Position numbers and translations under genes: made by a program
Part shown: positions 1-6,088 of the stretch, piece by piece
Numbering within the stretch: the first letter of the stretch is position 1
Layout: each line of letters opens with the position of its first letter
Notes under the pieces: generated by a model
Seen by the model: only the letters and a program-made list of their open reading frames with translations
The model's database searches: none
What the model was told of the DNA's origin: nothing
From: a bacterium
Lineage (GTDB): Bacteria > Cyanobacteriota > Vampirovibrionia > Gastranaerophilales > Gastranaerophilaceae
Length of the DNA: 6,691 bases
NCBI GenBank assembly: GCA_017541565.1
Contig: JAFXYU010000033.1
Span: forward strand, 1-6,691
Direction of reading: 5' to 3'

Positions 1-1123
1 ACAGAGAATAACTCCTGCCGGAGCTTCTTGAAGTCATTTCTTCACCTGTTGTGTATCTGCACGGGTCAACTAATCCTATTACATGGTCTATTCTGAGTCC
101 TCCGGGGAAATTCGCAAAATAATCTTCGTATTTTTGTTTCATTATTTTTCCGGCATCTCCGAGTGTTCCGTCAGGGTTAAAGATTTTTTCCGGGTCAAAG
201 TACTTGAATCCCCAGCGTTGTCCTCCTTTTGCAAAATAATCCGGCGGACAGCCAAGGGCTTTACCTTCGAGGTACAAATTCTGGTTAATCCATTCATCCG
301 CAGCAGGAGAAGCAACAGGAGAATCTCCTATAATACGAAGTCTTGCTTTCAAGGCTGCCTTTTCAAGTTTGGCATATTCTTTTTCAATAATAAACTGATT
401 GAAGATAAAAAAGTCTATTTCATCATGATATTCTCTTTTTAATTCTTGTATTCTTTTTTTTGCCAGTTTAATTTCTTGCGCAGTTTCGGGTGCGTACAAT
501 TTCTTATCAATTCCCGGCCATTTTGACCAATCAGTTTTGTATTTTTTATCAAGAATTCTAAAAATGGCGGCTTTTTCAAGATACTCACCGTTTGAAGATT
601 TGAAATTTTTAAAATCTTCTTTTAGGAACTCACCCTTTTTAAAATTTTCATAGGTTTCTCTCAGTGCAATTTCATAATTTTCGGAAACATACTTATAATT
701 GGTATTGTTTGATTTTGTTTTGCCGTTTACGATTTTTTCAAAAGTTTCTTTGGAAAGCAGATTTTTGTATTCATCAGAAGCAAGTTTTTCCAAAGGTATC
801 ATAAAAATATTTTTTGCAGATGATTGCGGAGAGTAAGGAGAAAAATCACCTATTTTCCGCATGCTGTCAGGTTCACCTTGAATTCCTTTTATTCCGTGTT
901 GTTTAAGAAAAGGTATTAATTTTTCTAAAGTTGTTCTTGAAAACATTGAACCGATACCGGTATTTTCTTTCGGTAAAGAAGGAAACGAGGCATTATGGAT
1001 AATTATATCAATTTCCTTGTTTAAAAGTTTTAGACCGGAATTAATTGATTGAGTATAAACTTTCATTTCAGCAGTGTTGGGCTTGCGTCCGAAAGTTTGT
1101 TGGTCGATTTTTTGAATTTTCAT
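1..1123 (-). CDS. malQ: 4-alpha-glucanotransferase (amylomaltase, GH77), N-terminal part, cut by window edge
   Basis: The enzyme transfers alpha-1,4-glucan segments between maltooligosaccharides or glycogen in the cytoplasm. The frame stays open from the ATG at 1123-1121 to the window edge, giving 374 codons; GH77 enzymes usually have 500 or more, so the C-terminus lies outside. I translated it by hand. Visible GH77 signatures are GDSP at residues 266-269, GCPPDYF at 291-297 followed by GGQRWGFKYFD, and LRIDHV around 343-348. D346 matches the catalytic nucleophile, and R344 and H347 are conserved. The acid/base Glu and the third catalytic Asp should lie beyond the edge. The first ~110 residues keep only traces of the family's substrate-binding N-terminus (GIG, SPYS..SA.N, PLEKL), and residues ~110-220 are lysine-rich and diverged. 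The ATG has an AGAGG ribosome site 5-6 nt upstream. The family call is firm; substrate preference is unknown. Confidence 0.88.
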   Translation of the reverse strand, partial: MKIQKIDQQTFGRKPNTAEMKVYTQSINSGLKLLNKEIDIIIHNASFPSLPKENTGIGSMFSRTTLEKLIPFLKQHGIKGIQGEPDSMRKIGDFSPYSPQSSAKNIFMIPLEKLASDEYKNLLSKETFEKIVNGKTKSNNTNYKYVSENYEIALRETYENFKKGEFLKEDFKNFKSSNGEYLEKAAIFRILDKKYKTDWSKWPGIDKKLYAPETAQEIKLAKKRIQELKREYHDEIDFFIFNQFIIEKEYAKLEKAALKARLRIIGDSPVASPAADEWINQNLYLEGKALGCPPDYFAKGGQRWGFKYFDPEKIFNPDGTLGDAGKIMKQKYEDYFANFPGGLRIDHVIGLVDPCRYTTGEEMTSRSSGRSYSL

Positions 1124-1155
1124 ACACACCTCTGATATATTTTTGTATATATGAG

Positions 1156-1182
1156 AGTATAACAAACAAAATATAATTTCAA
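1156..1182 (-). promoter_or_regulatory. Possible malQ promoter
   Basis: On the minus strand a TTGAAA box (1177-1182) precedes TATACT (1156-1161) by 15 nt, shorter than the ideal 17. It would start transcription about 25 nt before the malQ ATG. The whole 84-nt gap (1124-1207) between the outer-membrane protein stop and malQ holds this candidate, a short A+T inverted repeat near 1136-1152, and the ribosome site. I see no convincing terminator for the upstream gene there, so read-through into malQ is also possible. Confidence 0.35.
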
Positions 1183-1207
1183 CCCATGAGGCTTAGTAAA
1201 ATGACGG

Positions 1208-2605
1208 TTAAACATTCTGAGCTGCTATTGCTTTATAGAAATTTATATAATCCACCAAGCACTCAAAACTTGTGGAATAAACCATTTTGTTAACCATCAA
1301 AAGATTTTCTTCCTGCTGGTCAAGGTCCAGTTTGGCAATAACTCCTTCTTCGTACTTTGCTTTTGTGATTTGAAAATCTTTTTCTTCAAGTTCCTGTATT
1401 GATTTTTGCTTTACAAGTTTTTCTCTGTCCAAATTTGCGGAAACGAGAGAGTCGTTAACCTCTTGCATTGAAGTCAGATTAACTTTTTCATAGTTTTTAA
1501 GGCTCTTTTCATAAGCAATCTTCTTTGATTTCAGATTTGACATGATTGCTCCGCCCTTGAATAAAGGCTGCATAATCTGTCCGCCAAGTCCCCAAAGCAT
1601 ACCTTTCGTGGAAAGCAGACTTTCTATGTTTTTGTTATTAAAGAAAACACCGCCTCCGAGTGATAATTGCGGGAGCATTTCTTTTCTTGCTATACGAACA
1701 TCGATCCCCGCTTTTTCAAGCATTTTTTCTGCTTTAAGATAATCGGGACGTTTCATAATAATATCCGAATTTACACTTTCAGGAATATTTCCGGAGAAAG
1801 CAAGAATCTTATAGTCAATTCTTTTATATTCTTCGATATTATTGGGACTGTCACCGATTAAAACTGCAAGTTGATTCAAAAGTTTTGTTCTTTCCTTTTT
1901 TAGATCAACCAAATCAGCAACACCTGCAATATAAGCCTTGTTTGCTTTTACTAAATCGGAAGTTGAGATTATGCCTTCCGCATTTGAAACAGACATAATT
2001 TCGTCAATTTCTTTTCTTAATTTGACTATATCTTCTTGCAAATCAATCATTGCATCAAGTTTTACAATATTGACATACACCGTTCCCACAGCAGATGCAA
2101 TTGAAATATATGCTGCCTGCTCATCAAGAATTGAGGCTTCATATAATTTTTTTATAGCAGTCGTTTTATTATGATTTTTCCCAAACAAATCTATTTCATA
2201 ATTAGCGATAATCGGCAGTCCGTACATTGCAGACGTTTGTCCGTTCAAGAATTTGCCGTATGCCGGCATAAATCCCGCAGCAATCATAGGAAATTCAGAG
2301 GCTCTTTGCATAACAACATTTTGATAATATTCATCAATTGTAAGAGTTGCCATCTTGAGATCTTTGTTATTTTCAATTGCTCTTATTATATAATCGTTGA
2401 GATATTCGTCATTAAAATTCGCCCACCAAGCAAGATTGACATATTCATATTTGTTTTTTGTCGGTTTTACTTTTTCTGTCTTTAAGTAATATTTTCTGTA
2501 TTTTTTTACATTCTGCTCTGTTCCCGCATTGAGTGTTTTTGCCGCATAAACAGATGTCGTTGCAGCAAATGATATCAACAAAGCAAGTGCTAATATTTTC
2601 TTCAT
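1208..2605 (-). CDS. Outer-membrane efflux protein, TolC/NodT family
   Basis: This 465-residue protein should form the trimeric outer-membrane channel of a tripartite pump. Residues 1-21 are a Sec signal peptide (MKKILALALL start, then VYA before the likely cut). No lipobox cysteine follows, unlike the many NodT members that are lipoproteins. Family hallmarks are AWWANFND at 59-66, YEIDLFGK at 136-143, KRPDYLKAEKML at 285-296, LPQLSLGGG at 311-319, QPLFKGG at 346-352 and QEVNDSL at 381-387. The two repeats of the outer-membrane factor family are both present, so it looks complete. The frame stays open upstream to 2731, but the ATG at 2605-2603 is chosen because the signal peptide begins there and AAGAGG (2611-2616) sits 5 nt upstream. 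It is divergent from a marR-emrA pair and probably shares its control. The substrate is unknown; type I secretion is a less likely alternative given the EmrA-type partner. Confidence 0.9.
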   Translation of the reverse strand: MKKILALALLISFAATTSVYAAKTLNAGTEQNVKKYRKYYLKTEKVKPTKNKYEYVNLAWWANFNDEYLNDYIIRAIENNKDLKMATLTIDEYYQNVVMQRASEFPMIAAGFMPAYGKFLNGQTSAMYGLPIIANYEIDLFGKNHNKTTAIKKLYEASILDEQAAYISIASAVGTVYVNIVKLDAMIDLQEDIVKLRKEIDEIMSVSNAEGIISTSDLVKANKAYIAGVADLVDLKKERTKLLNQLAVLIGDSPNNIEEYKRIDYKILAFSGNIPESVNSDIIMKRPDYLKAEKMLEKAGIDVRIARKEMLPQLSLGGGVFFNNKNIESLLSTKGMLWGLGGQIMQPLFKGGAIMSNLKSKKIAYEKSLKNYEKVNLTSMQEVNDSLVSANLDREKLVKQKSIQELEEKDFQITKAKYEEGVIAKLDLDQQEENLLMVNKMVYSTSFECLVDYINFYKAIAAQNV

Positions 2606-2642
2606 AAAATCCTCTTCAAGTACTTGATTTTTTATATTATGA

Positions 2643-2671
2643 ATGTTAGCATAAATATGTTGCATTTGCAA
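2643..2671 (-). promoter_or_regulatory. Probable promoter of the outer-membrane efflux gene
   Basis: Read on the minus strand, TTGCAA (2666-2671) and TAACAT (2643-2648) are separated by 17 nt, placing the start about 30 nt before the ATG at 2605. The -35 box lies inside the 18-bp palindrome, so a bound repressor would block RNA polymerase. The boxes are imperfect and other pairings exist in this A+T-rich stretch. Confidence 0.45.
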
Positions 2672-2674
2672 CAT
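2657..2674. promoter_or_regulatory. Palindromic operator, likely MarR-family binding site
   Basis: The site reads ATGTTGCATTTGCAACAT: perfect 8-bp arms (2657-2664 and 2667-2674) around a TT centre. It lies between the divergent outer-membrane gene and the marR gene, where MarR-type autoregulators usually bind, and its size fits a dimeric winged-helix protein. It overlaps candidate -35 boxes on both strands. Binding by the adjacent regulator is inferred. Confidence 0.7.
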
Positions 2675-2688
2675 GTAGCAAATATTAC
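2660..2688 (+). promoter_or_regulatory. Candidate marR-emrA promoter
   Basis: TTGCAT (2660-2665) and TATTAC (2683-2688) are 17 nt apart on the plus strand, with the -35 box inside the palindrome. A second pairing is TTGATT (2624-2629) with TAGCAT (2647-2652), also at 17 nt, which would start transcription within the palindrome. I cannot decide between them from sequence alone. Confidence 0.4.
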
Positions 2689-2714
2689 AAATTCTGTACA
2701 GAGGAATTAGGGAA

Positions 2715-3170
2715 TTGAAAGAACATTTCACCGATACTATTTTTTATCAGATTGAGTTAACAGCAAAATATTGCAAACTTATGGGAGCGCAAGTTTTTGA
2801 ACAGTACGGGACGGGAGTTACTGTTGAAGAGTATGCCGTTTTGGATACTCTACTTGCTCATAAGGAACTTTGCCAAAGAGATTTAGCCAAACTTATACTT
2901 AAAGACAGAGCAAACACGGGTAAACTGCTTGACGGATTGGAAAAAAAGGGATTAATTACAAGGAAACTTTCAATGAAAAATAACCGCCCTGTTAAGTTAA
3001 TTGAAATAACAACAGCGGGAACAAATAAGGTTGAAGAAGCAGCAAACAGAATACGTCCTCATTATTTGAACGTAAAGGAACAAATTGAAACAAGCGATAT
3101 TGCACGCATAGGGGATTTGCTAAAAGAATTGAGAATTATTTTAAGTGATACTTTAAAAATACATATATAA
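2715..3170 (+). CDS. MarR-family transcriptional regulator
   Basis: This 151-residue winged-helix regulator is of normal MarR length. Residues ~5-30 form the first dimerisation helix and TVEEYAVLDTLL (36-47) the second. ELCQRDLAKLI (51-61) and the recognition helix around 64-80 (KDRANTGKLLDGLEKKGL) form the helix-turn-helix. The wing spans about 81-102, ending in ITTAG, and the C-terminal helices close the dimer interface. The start is TTG at 2715: it restores the first helix, while the first internal ATG (2781) would remove it, and an in-frame TAG at 2676 limits extension. Ribosome-site-like GAGGA (2701-2705) and AGGG (2709-2712) precede it. Cysteines at 20 and 53 could sense oxidants, but this is speculative. 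It lies 17 nt upstream of the emrA-like gene and divergent from the outer-membrane gene, so it probably represses both through the palindrome at 2657-2674 until a toxic ligand binds. Confidence 0.88.
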   Translation: MKEHFTDTIFYQIELTAKYCKLMGAQVFEQYGTGVTVEEYAVLDTLLAHKELCQRDLAKLILKDRANTGKLLDGLEKKGLITRKLSMKNNRPVKLIEITTAGTNKVEEAANRIRPHYLNVKEQIETSDIARIGDLLKELRIILSDTLKIHI

Positions 3171-3187
3171 ATATAAGGAAAAATAAA

Positions 3188-4207
3188 ATGAGCGAAGAGG
3201 AAAAGATTATAGAAAAAGATACAAGAAAATTACCTGTAAAAAAACGGTATTTCGGCATTTTTGCGGCAATAATCGGCATTATACTATTGGTATACTGGCT
3301 TTATGACATTACAGGATACCAGTCTACAGATGATGCCTACGTTGAAACAACAACAGTTTCCGTTTCACCTAAGGTTGCAGGACAAATAGTAAAAGTTCTT
3401 GTTAAAGATAACCAACCGGTAAAAGCCGGCGACGTTGTAGCAATAATTGACAGAATCGACTATCAGGTTAAACTTAATCAGGCGAATGCAGCATACGAAA
3501 AAGCGGTATTAAATCAACAAAATGCATACGCGAACCTGAATGCGGCAAATTCTGAAATTGAACTTGCGCAAAAAGATGTTGAAAGATATGAAAATCTCTA
3601 TAAAGCGGGAGCAGTTTCAAAACAAACTTTAGATAAAGCACAAACGTACCTTGAAGCCGTACAGGCAAGGCAGACAACAGCAGAACAAGCAATTTTTTCA
3701 AAAGATAATTCAAAAGTTGCTGATGCGGAATTAAATGTATTAAAGGCACAGAAACAAGCCGCAGAACTCGCTTATGATTATACCGAAATCAAAGCGCCGA
3801 TTGACGGCACTGTTTCCAATAAAAGAGTGGAAGTCGGCATGATGGTTCAACCCGGAACTCCTTTGTTTGTAATTGTTCCGAATGATGTGTGGGTAGTTGC
3901 AAACTACAAAGAAACTCAACTTGAAAAAATGAGAATCGGTCAGGATGTTGATATAAAAATAGATACCTATCCGCATAAAGTATTTAAAGGAAAAGTAGAC
4001 AGTATTCAAAGAGCATCCGGTGCAAAATCAAGCCTGTTTCCTCCTGAAAATGCAGTCGGTTCTTTTGTAAAAATTGTTCAAAGGATTCCTGTGAAAATCG
4101 TGTTTGATGAAGAAATTGATACTTCCAAATACACAATAATCCCAGGAATGTCAGTTGTACCCAAAGTTCATACAAGAGAAGGTGAAAAACAAAATTCCCA
4201 AAAATAA
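3188..4207 (+). CDS. emrA: EmrA/HlyD-type membrane fusion (periplasmic adaptor) protein
   Basis: The adaptor links an inner-membrane transporter to a TolC-like channel for drug export. It has 339 residues, close to a standard EmrA. A short cytoplasmic N-terminus is followed by one membrane anchor (about 21-43), then STDDAYVET (46-54), the characteristic start of the EmrA barrel and lipoyl region. A long alpha-hairpin coiled coil spans ~90-195, the second lipoyl half includes IKAPIDGTVSNKRVEVG (201-217), and the beta-barrel carries WVVANYKETQLEKMRIGQ (235-252) and PPENAVGSFVKIVQRIPV (285-302), both typical of EmrA. AAGGA at 3176-3180 serves the ATG. It follows marR by 17 nt and is closed by a strong terminator. 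No MFS permease (EmrB) follows, which is unusual for this family. The family is certain; the partner and the exported compound are not visible. Confidence 0.9.
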   Translation: MSEEEKIIEKDTRKLPVKKRYFGIFAAIIGIILLVYWLYDITGYQSTDDAYVETTTVSVSPKVAGQIVKVLVKDNQPVKAGDVVAIIDRIDYQVKLNQANAAYEKAVLNQQNAYANLNAANSEIELAQKDVERYENLYKAGAVSKQTLDKAQTYLEAVQARQTTAEQAIFSKDNSKVADAELNVLKAQKQAAELAYDYTEIKAPIDGTVSNKRVEVGMMVQPGTPLFVIVPNDVWVVANYKETQLEKMRIGQDVDIKIDTYPHKVFKGKVDSIQRASGAKSSLFPPENAVGSFVKIVQRIPVKIVFDEEIDTSKYTIIPGMSVVPKVHTREGEKQNSQK

Positions 4208-4214
4208 GCAAAAT

Positions 4215-4245
4215 AAAAACAGTGTTCTTTCAAACACTGTTTTTT
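4215..4245 (+). terminator. Intrinsic terminator of the marR-emrA operon
   Basis: An 8-bp perfect stem (ACAGTGTT at 4219-4226 with AACACTGT at 4233-4240) encloses a 6-nt loop and is followed by a T tract (4240-4245). AAAA (4215-4218) can extend the stem with the T run. It begins 8 nt after the emrA stop. The flanking A and T runs could allow weak function on the other strand too, but no minus-strand gene ends here. Confidence 0.88.
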
Positions 4246-4246
4246 A

Positions 4247-4275
4247 TTGACTGAAATACAATCATTTTATATAAT
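4247..4275 (+). promoter_or_regulatory. Sigma70-type promoter of the glycosyltransferase gene
   Basis: TTGACT (4247-4252) and TATAAT (4270-4275) are separated by exactly 17 nt, nearly the vegetative consensus. Transcription would start near 4282, giving a leader of only about 17 nt before the ATG at 4299. The -35 box begins one base after the upstream terminator's T tract, so the gene is insulated from the pump operon. It looks constitutive: no operator-like repeat overlaps it. Confidence 0.75.
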
Positions 4276-4298
4276 ATAGACAGTCCGAGAAAAATAAA

Positions 4299-5240
4299 AT
4301 GCCAAAAATTTCAATAGTAACACCTATTTATAACTCTGAACAATATTTGAGAGAATGCATTGAGAGTATTCTTTCACAGACTTTTCAGGATTACGAACTT
4401 ATACTTGTTGATGACGGTTCTACCGATTCAAGCGGCAGCATTTGTGATGAATACGCAAAGAAAGATTCGCGTATTAAGGTTTTGCACAAAGAAAATGCCG
4501 GAATGGGGGTTTCATACAACGTTGGTATTGACACGGCTTGCGGAGAATACATTGGTTTTATAGAATCGGATGACTTTGCTCAGAATAATATGTATGAAGA
4601 TTTGTATAAACTTGCCGAACAACATAATAAACCGGATATTGTTAAATCAGCATGGTTTAAATATTTTACTTCTTCAAATTGTGTGGAAAAAGATCAGCAA
4701 TTAACAGCGTACAACAGTTGGGACAAATTTTCCGTACAAAATCATCCGTGGTTATTATTAAAACAGTTCAGCGTTTGGAGTGCCATTTACAGAACTGAAT
4801 TTATAAAAAGCAACAACATAAGATACCTTGAAACTCCGGGAGCAAGTTATCAAGATGTAGGATTTACATATAAAGCATTTTGTTTATCGTCAAACATCGT
4901 TGTTACACCTAATGCTTATATTTATTACAGACAAGATAACGAAAATTCTTCAATCAATTCAAAAGAAAAATCAGAAGTTATATTCTGGGAATATGATGAG
5001 GTTGACCGTTTCTTTAAGGAAAAACCTGAAATTAAAGAGTGGGCAAACACAACAAAACTTATTAAACAGTATTACGATTATTCGTGGAATTATCACAGAA
5101 TTGCAAATCCGCTTAAACCCGATTTTCTTAAACGATTTGCTTCGGATTTTAAAAAATACCGTGACAACGGAGAACTAAATGACCTATTTTATTCAGAGGT
5201 AAATGCAAATTTTCTTAATGATATTATGAGTTTGGTTTAA
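4299..5240 (+). CDS. Family 2 glycosyltransferase (GT-A fold)
   Basis: This 313-residue enzyme should transfer a sugar from a nucleotide-sugar donor to an envelope glycan such as lipopolysaccharide or capsule. The GT2 start ISIVTPIYNSEQYLRECIESILSQTF (residues 4-29) is followed by the nucleotide-binding VDDGSTD (37-43) and KENAGMG (64-70). FIESDD (87-92) holds the metal-binding DXD-type motif, usually seen as DSDD. QDVGF (185-189) sits at the usual ED catalytic-base region, with Q in place of the common E, and YYRQ follows at 209-212. No membrane segment is seen, so it is probably cytoplasmic and loosely membrane-associated. The ribosome site is weak (GAGA about 10 nt upstream of the ATG). 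It stands alone with its own promoter; its stop directly touches the stop of the convergent gene. Acceptor and donor cannot be told from sequence. Confidence 0.88.
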   Translation: MPKISIVTPIYNSEQYLRECIESILSQTFQDYELILVDDGSTDSSGSICDEYAKKDSRIKVLHKENAGMGVSYNVGIDTACGEYIGFIESDDFAQNNMYEDLYKLAEQHNKPDIVKSAWFKYFTSSNCVEKDQQLTAYNSWDKFSVQNHPWLLLKQFSVWSAIYRTEFIKSNNIRYLETPGASYQDVGFTYKAFCLSSNIVVTPNAYIYYRQDNENSSINSKEKSEVIFWEYDEVDRFFKEKPEIKEWANTTKLIKQYYDYSWNYHRIANPLKPDFLKRFASDFKKYRDNGELNDLFYSEVNANFLNDIMSLV

Positions 5241-5253
5241 TTATTTCAAACCA
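5233..5253. terminator. Weak stem-loop at a convergent gene junction
   Basis: TGGTTT (5233-5238) and AAACCA (5248-5253) can form a 6-bp stem with a 9-nt loop that spans both stop codons. No long T tract follows on either side. It could aid bidirectional termination between the convergent transcripts, but it is short and may be chance. Confidence 0.25.
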
Positions 5254-5669
5254 TCCAGTCCGCTCATTGAACAAGTCGACGAATCCTGCATATATTTATT
5301 CCAAACTTTTACAACTGGATTATTTTGTACTGCTGAAAGCGATGAAGTATCAATGCTTTCATTTGAATATTTTTGTACAAGAGAATAAGCATTCATAACA
5401 GACGTTAATTCAGTAATTTGCGATTTTGTAAATTTACAGGTTGTTGTAACATCCATCCCGGCAAAATTCACTTTTTCCTTATATACACATCTGTCACCTT
5501 CCCAACCGAGAATCTTCTTAGTAGATTTGGCTTGCATCCCTTCCGTTTCAACAACACCGCTATCTGTATAAGACGAACAATTTTTTAATGATGTCACAAA
5601 ATCATCCTTTGCAAAAACAGTAGCAACTGCGAGAATTACAGTTGTGATTGCAAAAATATATCTCTTCAT
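5241..5669 (-). CDS. Small secreted protein of unknown function, downstream of atpC
   Basis: I do not recognise a family. The 142-residue product begins with a clear Sec signal peptide (MKRY, then a hydrophobic run to about residue 20, ending VFA before KDD), so the mature protein of ~122 residues should lie in the periplasm or outside. There is no lipobox. Four cysteines (31, 61, 78, 133) could form two disulfides. The segment WEGDRCVYKEKVNFAGMDVTTTCKF (55-80) looks like beta strands, followed by a helical QITELTSVMNAYSLVQKY stretch and a final CSMSGLDGLK tail. The ATG at 5669-5667 has a strong AGAGG inside the 8-nt gap after the atpC stop, so co-transcription with the ATP synthase genes is likely. 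Such tight linkage does not prove a role in ATP synthesis. It ends directly against the glycosyltransferase stop. Confidence 0.82.
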   Translation of the reverse strand: MKRYIFAITTVILAVATVFAKDDFVTSLKNCSSYTDSGVVETEGMQAKSTKKILGWEGDRCVYKEKVNFAGMDVTTTCKFTKSQITELTSVMNAYSLVQKYSNESIDTSSLSAVQNNPVVKVWNKYMQDSSTCSMSGLDGLK

Positions 5670-5677
5670 ACAAACCT

Positions 5678-6070
5678 CTATTTACTCATTGCTGCCTGTA
5701 GTCTTGCTAAAGCCCTTGCCAATGCTGCCTGCGCACGCTTTGCATCAATATCTGCACTAATTTCTTTCAAACGAGCCTCTGCTCTTTCTTTAGCAGCATT
5801 TGCTCTTGCAACATCAATATCTGCACTGTCCTCGCAAACATCCGTTAAAATAGTAGCATTGTTGTCCTTAAACTGAAAAACTCCGCCCATCGTTGCAAAG
5901 TATTTGAATGTATCGCCAATTTTGGCTTTAGTAACTCCGACTTCCAGAGATGTTGTAATAGGAATGTGGTCTTTTAATATACCTATTTGACCGCTTGTCG
6001 TAGTAAGGACAAGTTCCTCAACTTCGCCTTCGTATACTATTTTTTCATGTGTTATTATTTTAAGTTTCAT
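5678..6070 (-). CDS. atpC: F1Fo ATP synthase epsilon subunit
   Basis: Epsilon is part of the rotating central stalk of F1; it couples gamma to the c-ring and can inhibit ATP hydrolysis. The 130-residue length is normal. Residues 1-84 form the beta-sandwich (MKLKIITHEK, TTTSGQIGILKDHIPITTSLEVGV at 23-46, MGGVFQF at 61-67), and 85-130 form the complete C-terminal helical hairpin. IDVARA (85-90) matches the I(L)DxxRA motif of ATP-sensing epsilons. The two helices repeat ADIDVARANAAKERAEARL (83-101) and ADIDAKRAQAALARALARL (106-124), a similarity also seen in other epsilons. The frame opens upstream to a TTG at 6097, but the ATG at 6070-6068 is chosen because the family starts there and AGG lies 7 nt upstream. 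It follows atpD after 72 nt and precedes the small secreted gene by 8 nt. Confidence 0.95.
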   Translation of the reverse strand: MKLKIITHEKIVYEGEVEELVLTTTSGQIGILKDHIPITTSLEVGVTKAKIGDTFKYFATMGGVFQFKDNNATILTDVCEDSADIDVARANAAKERAEARLKEISADIDAKRAQAALARALARLQAAMSK

Positions 6071-6088
6071 CTTTTTACCTATGATTAG

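Noticed and set aside
83..442. Plus-strand open frame of 119 codons
   Set aside because: It lies opposite the malQ coding frame, which has clear GH77 motifs; the plus-strand product is low-complexity and has no recognisable domain.
1136..1152. A+T inverted repeat in the malQ leader as a possible riboswitch or attenuator
   Set aside because: The arms are short runs of alternating A and T that pair with themselves by chance; a six-pair A-U stem would be very weak and no aptamer-like structure is present.
2606..2731. Upstream extension of the outer-membrane protein frame to 2731
   Set aside because: It would cross the divergent promoter region and overlap the marR start. The signal peptide and ribosome site place the start at 2605.
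3474..4211. Several minus-strand open frames opposite emrA
   Set aside because: They are shadows of the adaptor gene: no domain, no ribosome site, and the plus-strand frame is strongly supported.
4360..5178. Plus-strand open frames in a second frame within the glycosyltransferase
   Set aside because: They overlap the GT2 frame, which carries all the family motifs, and show no motif of their own.
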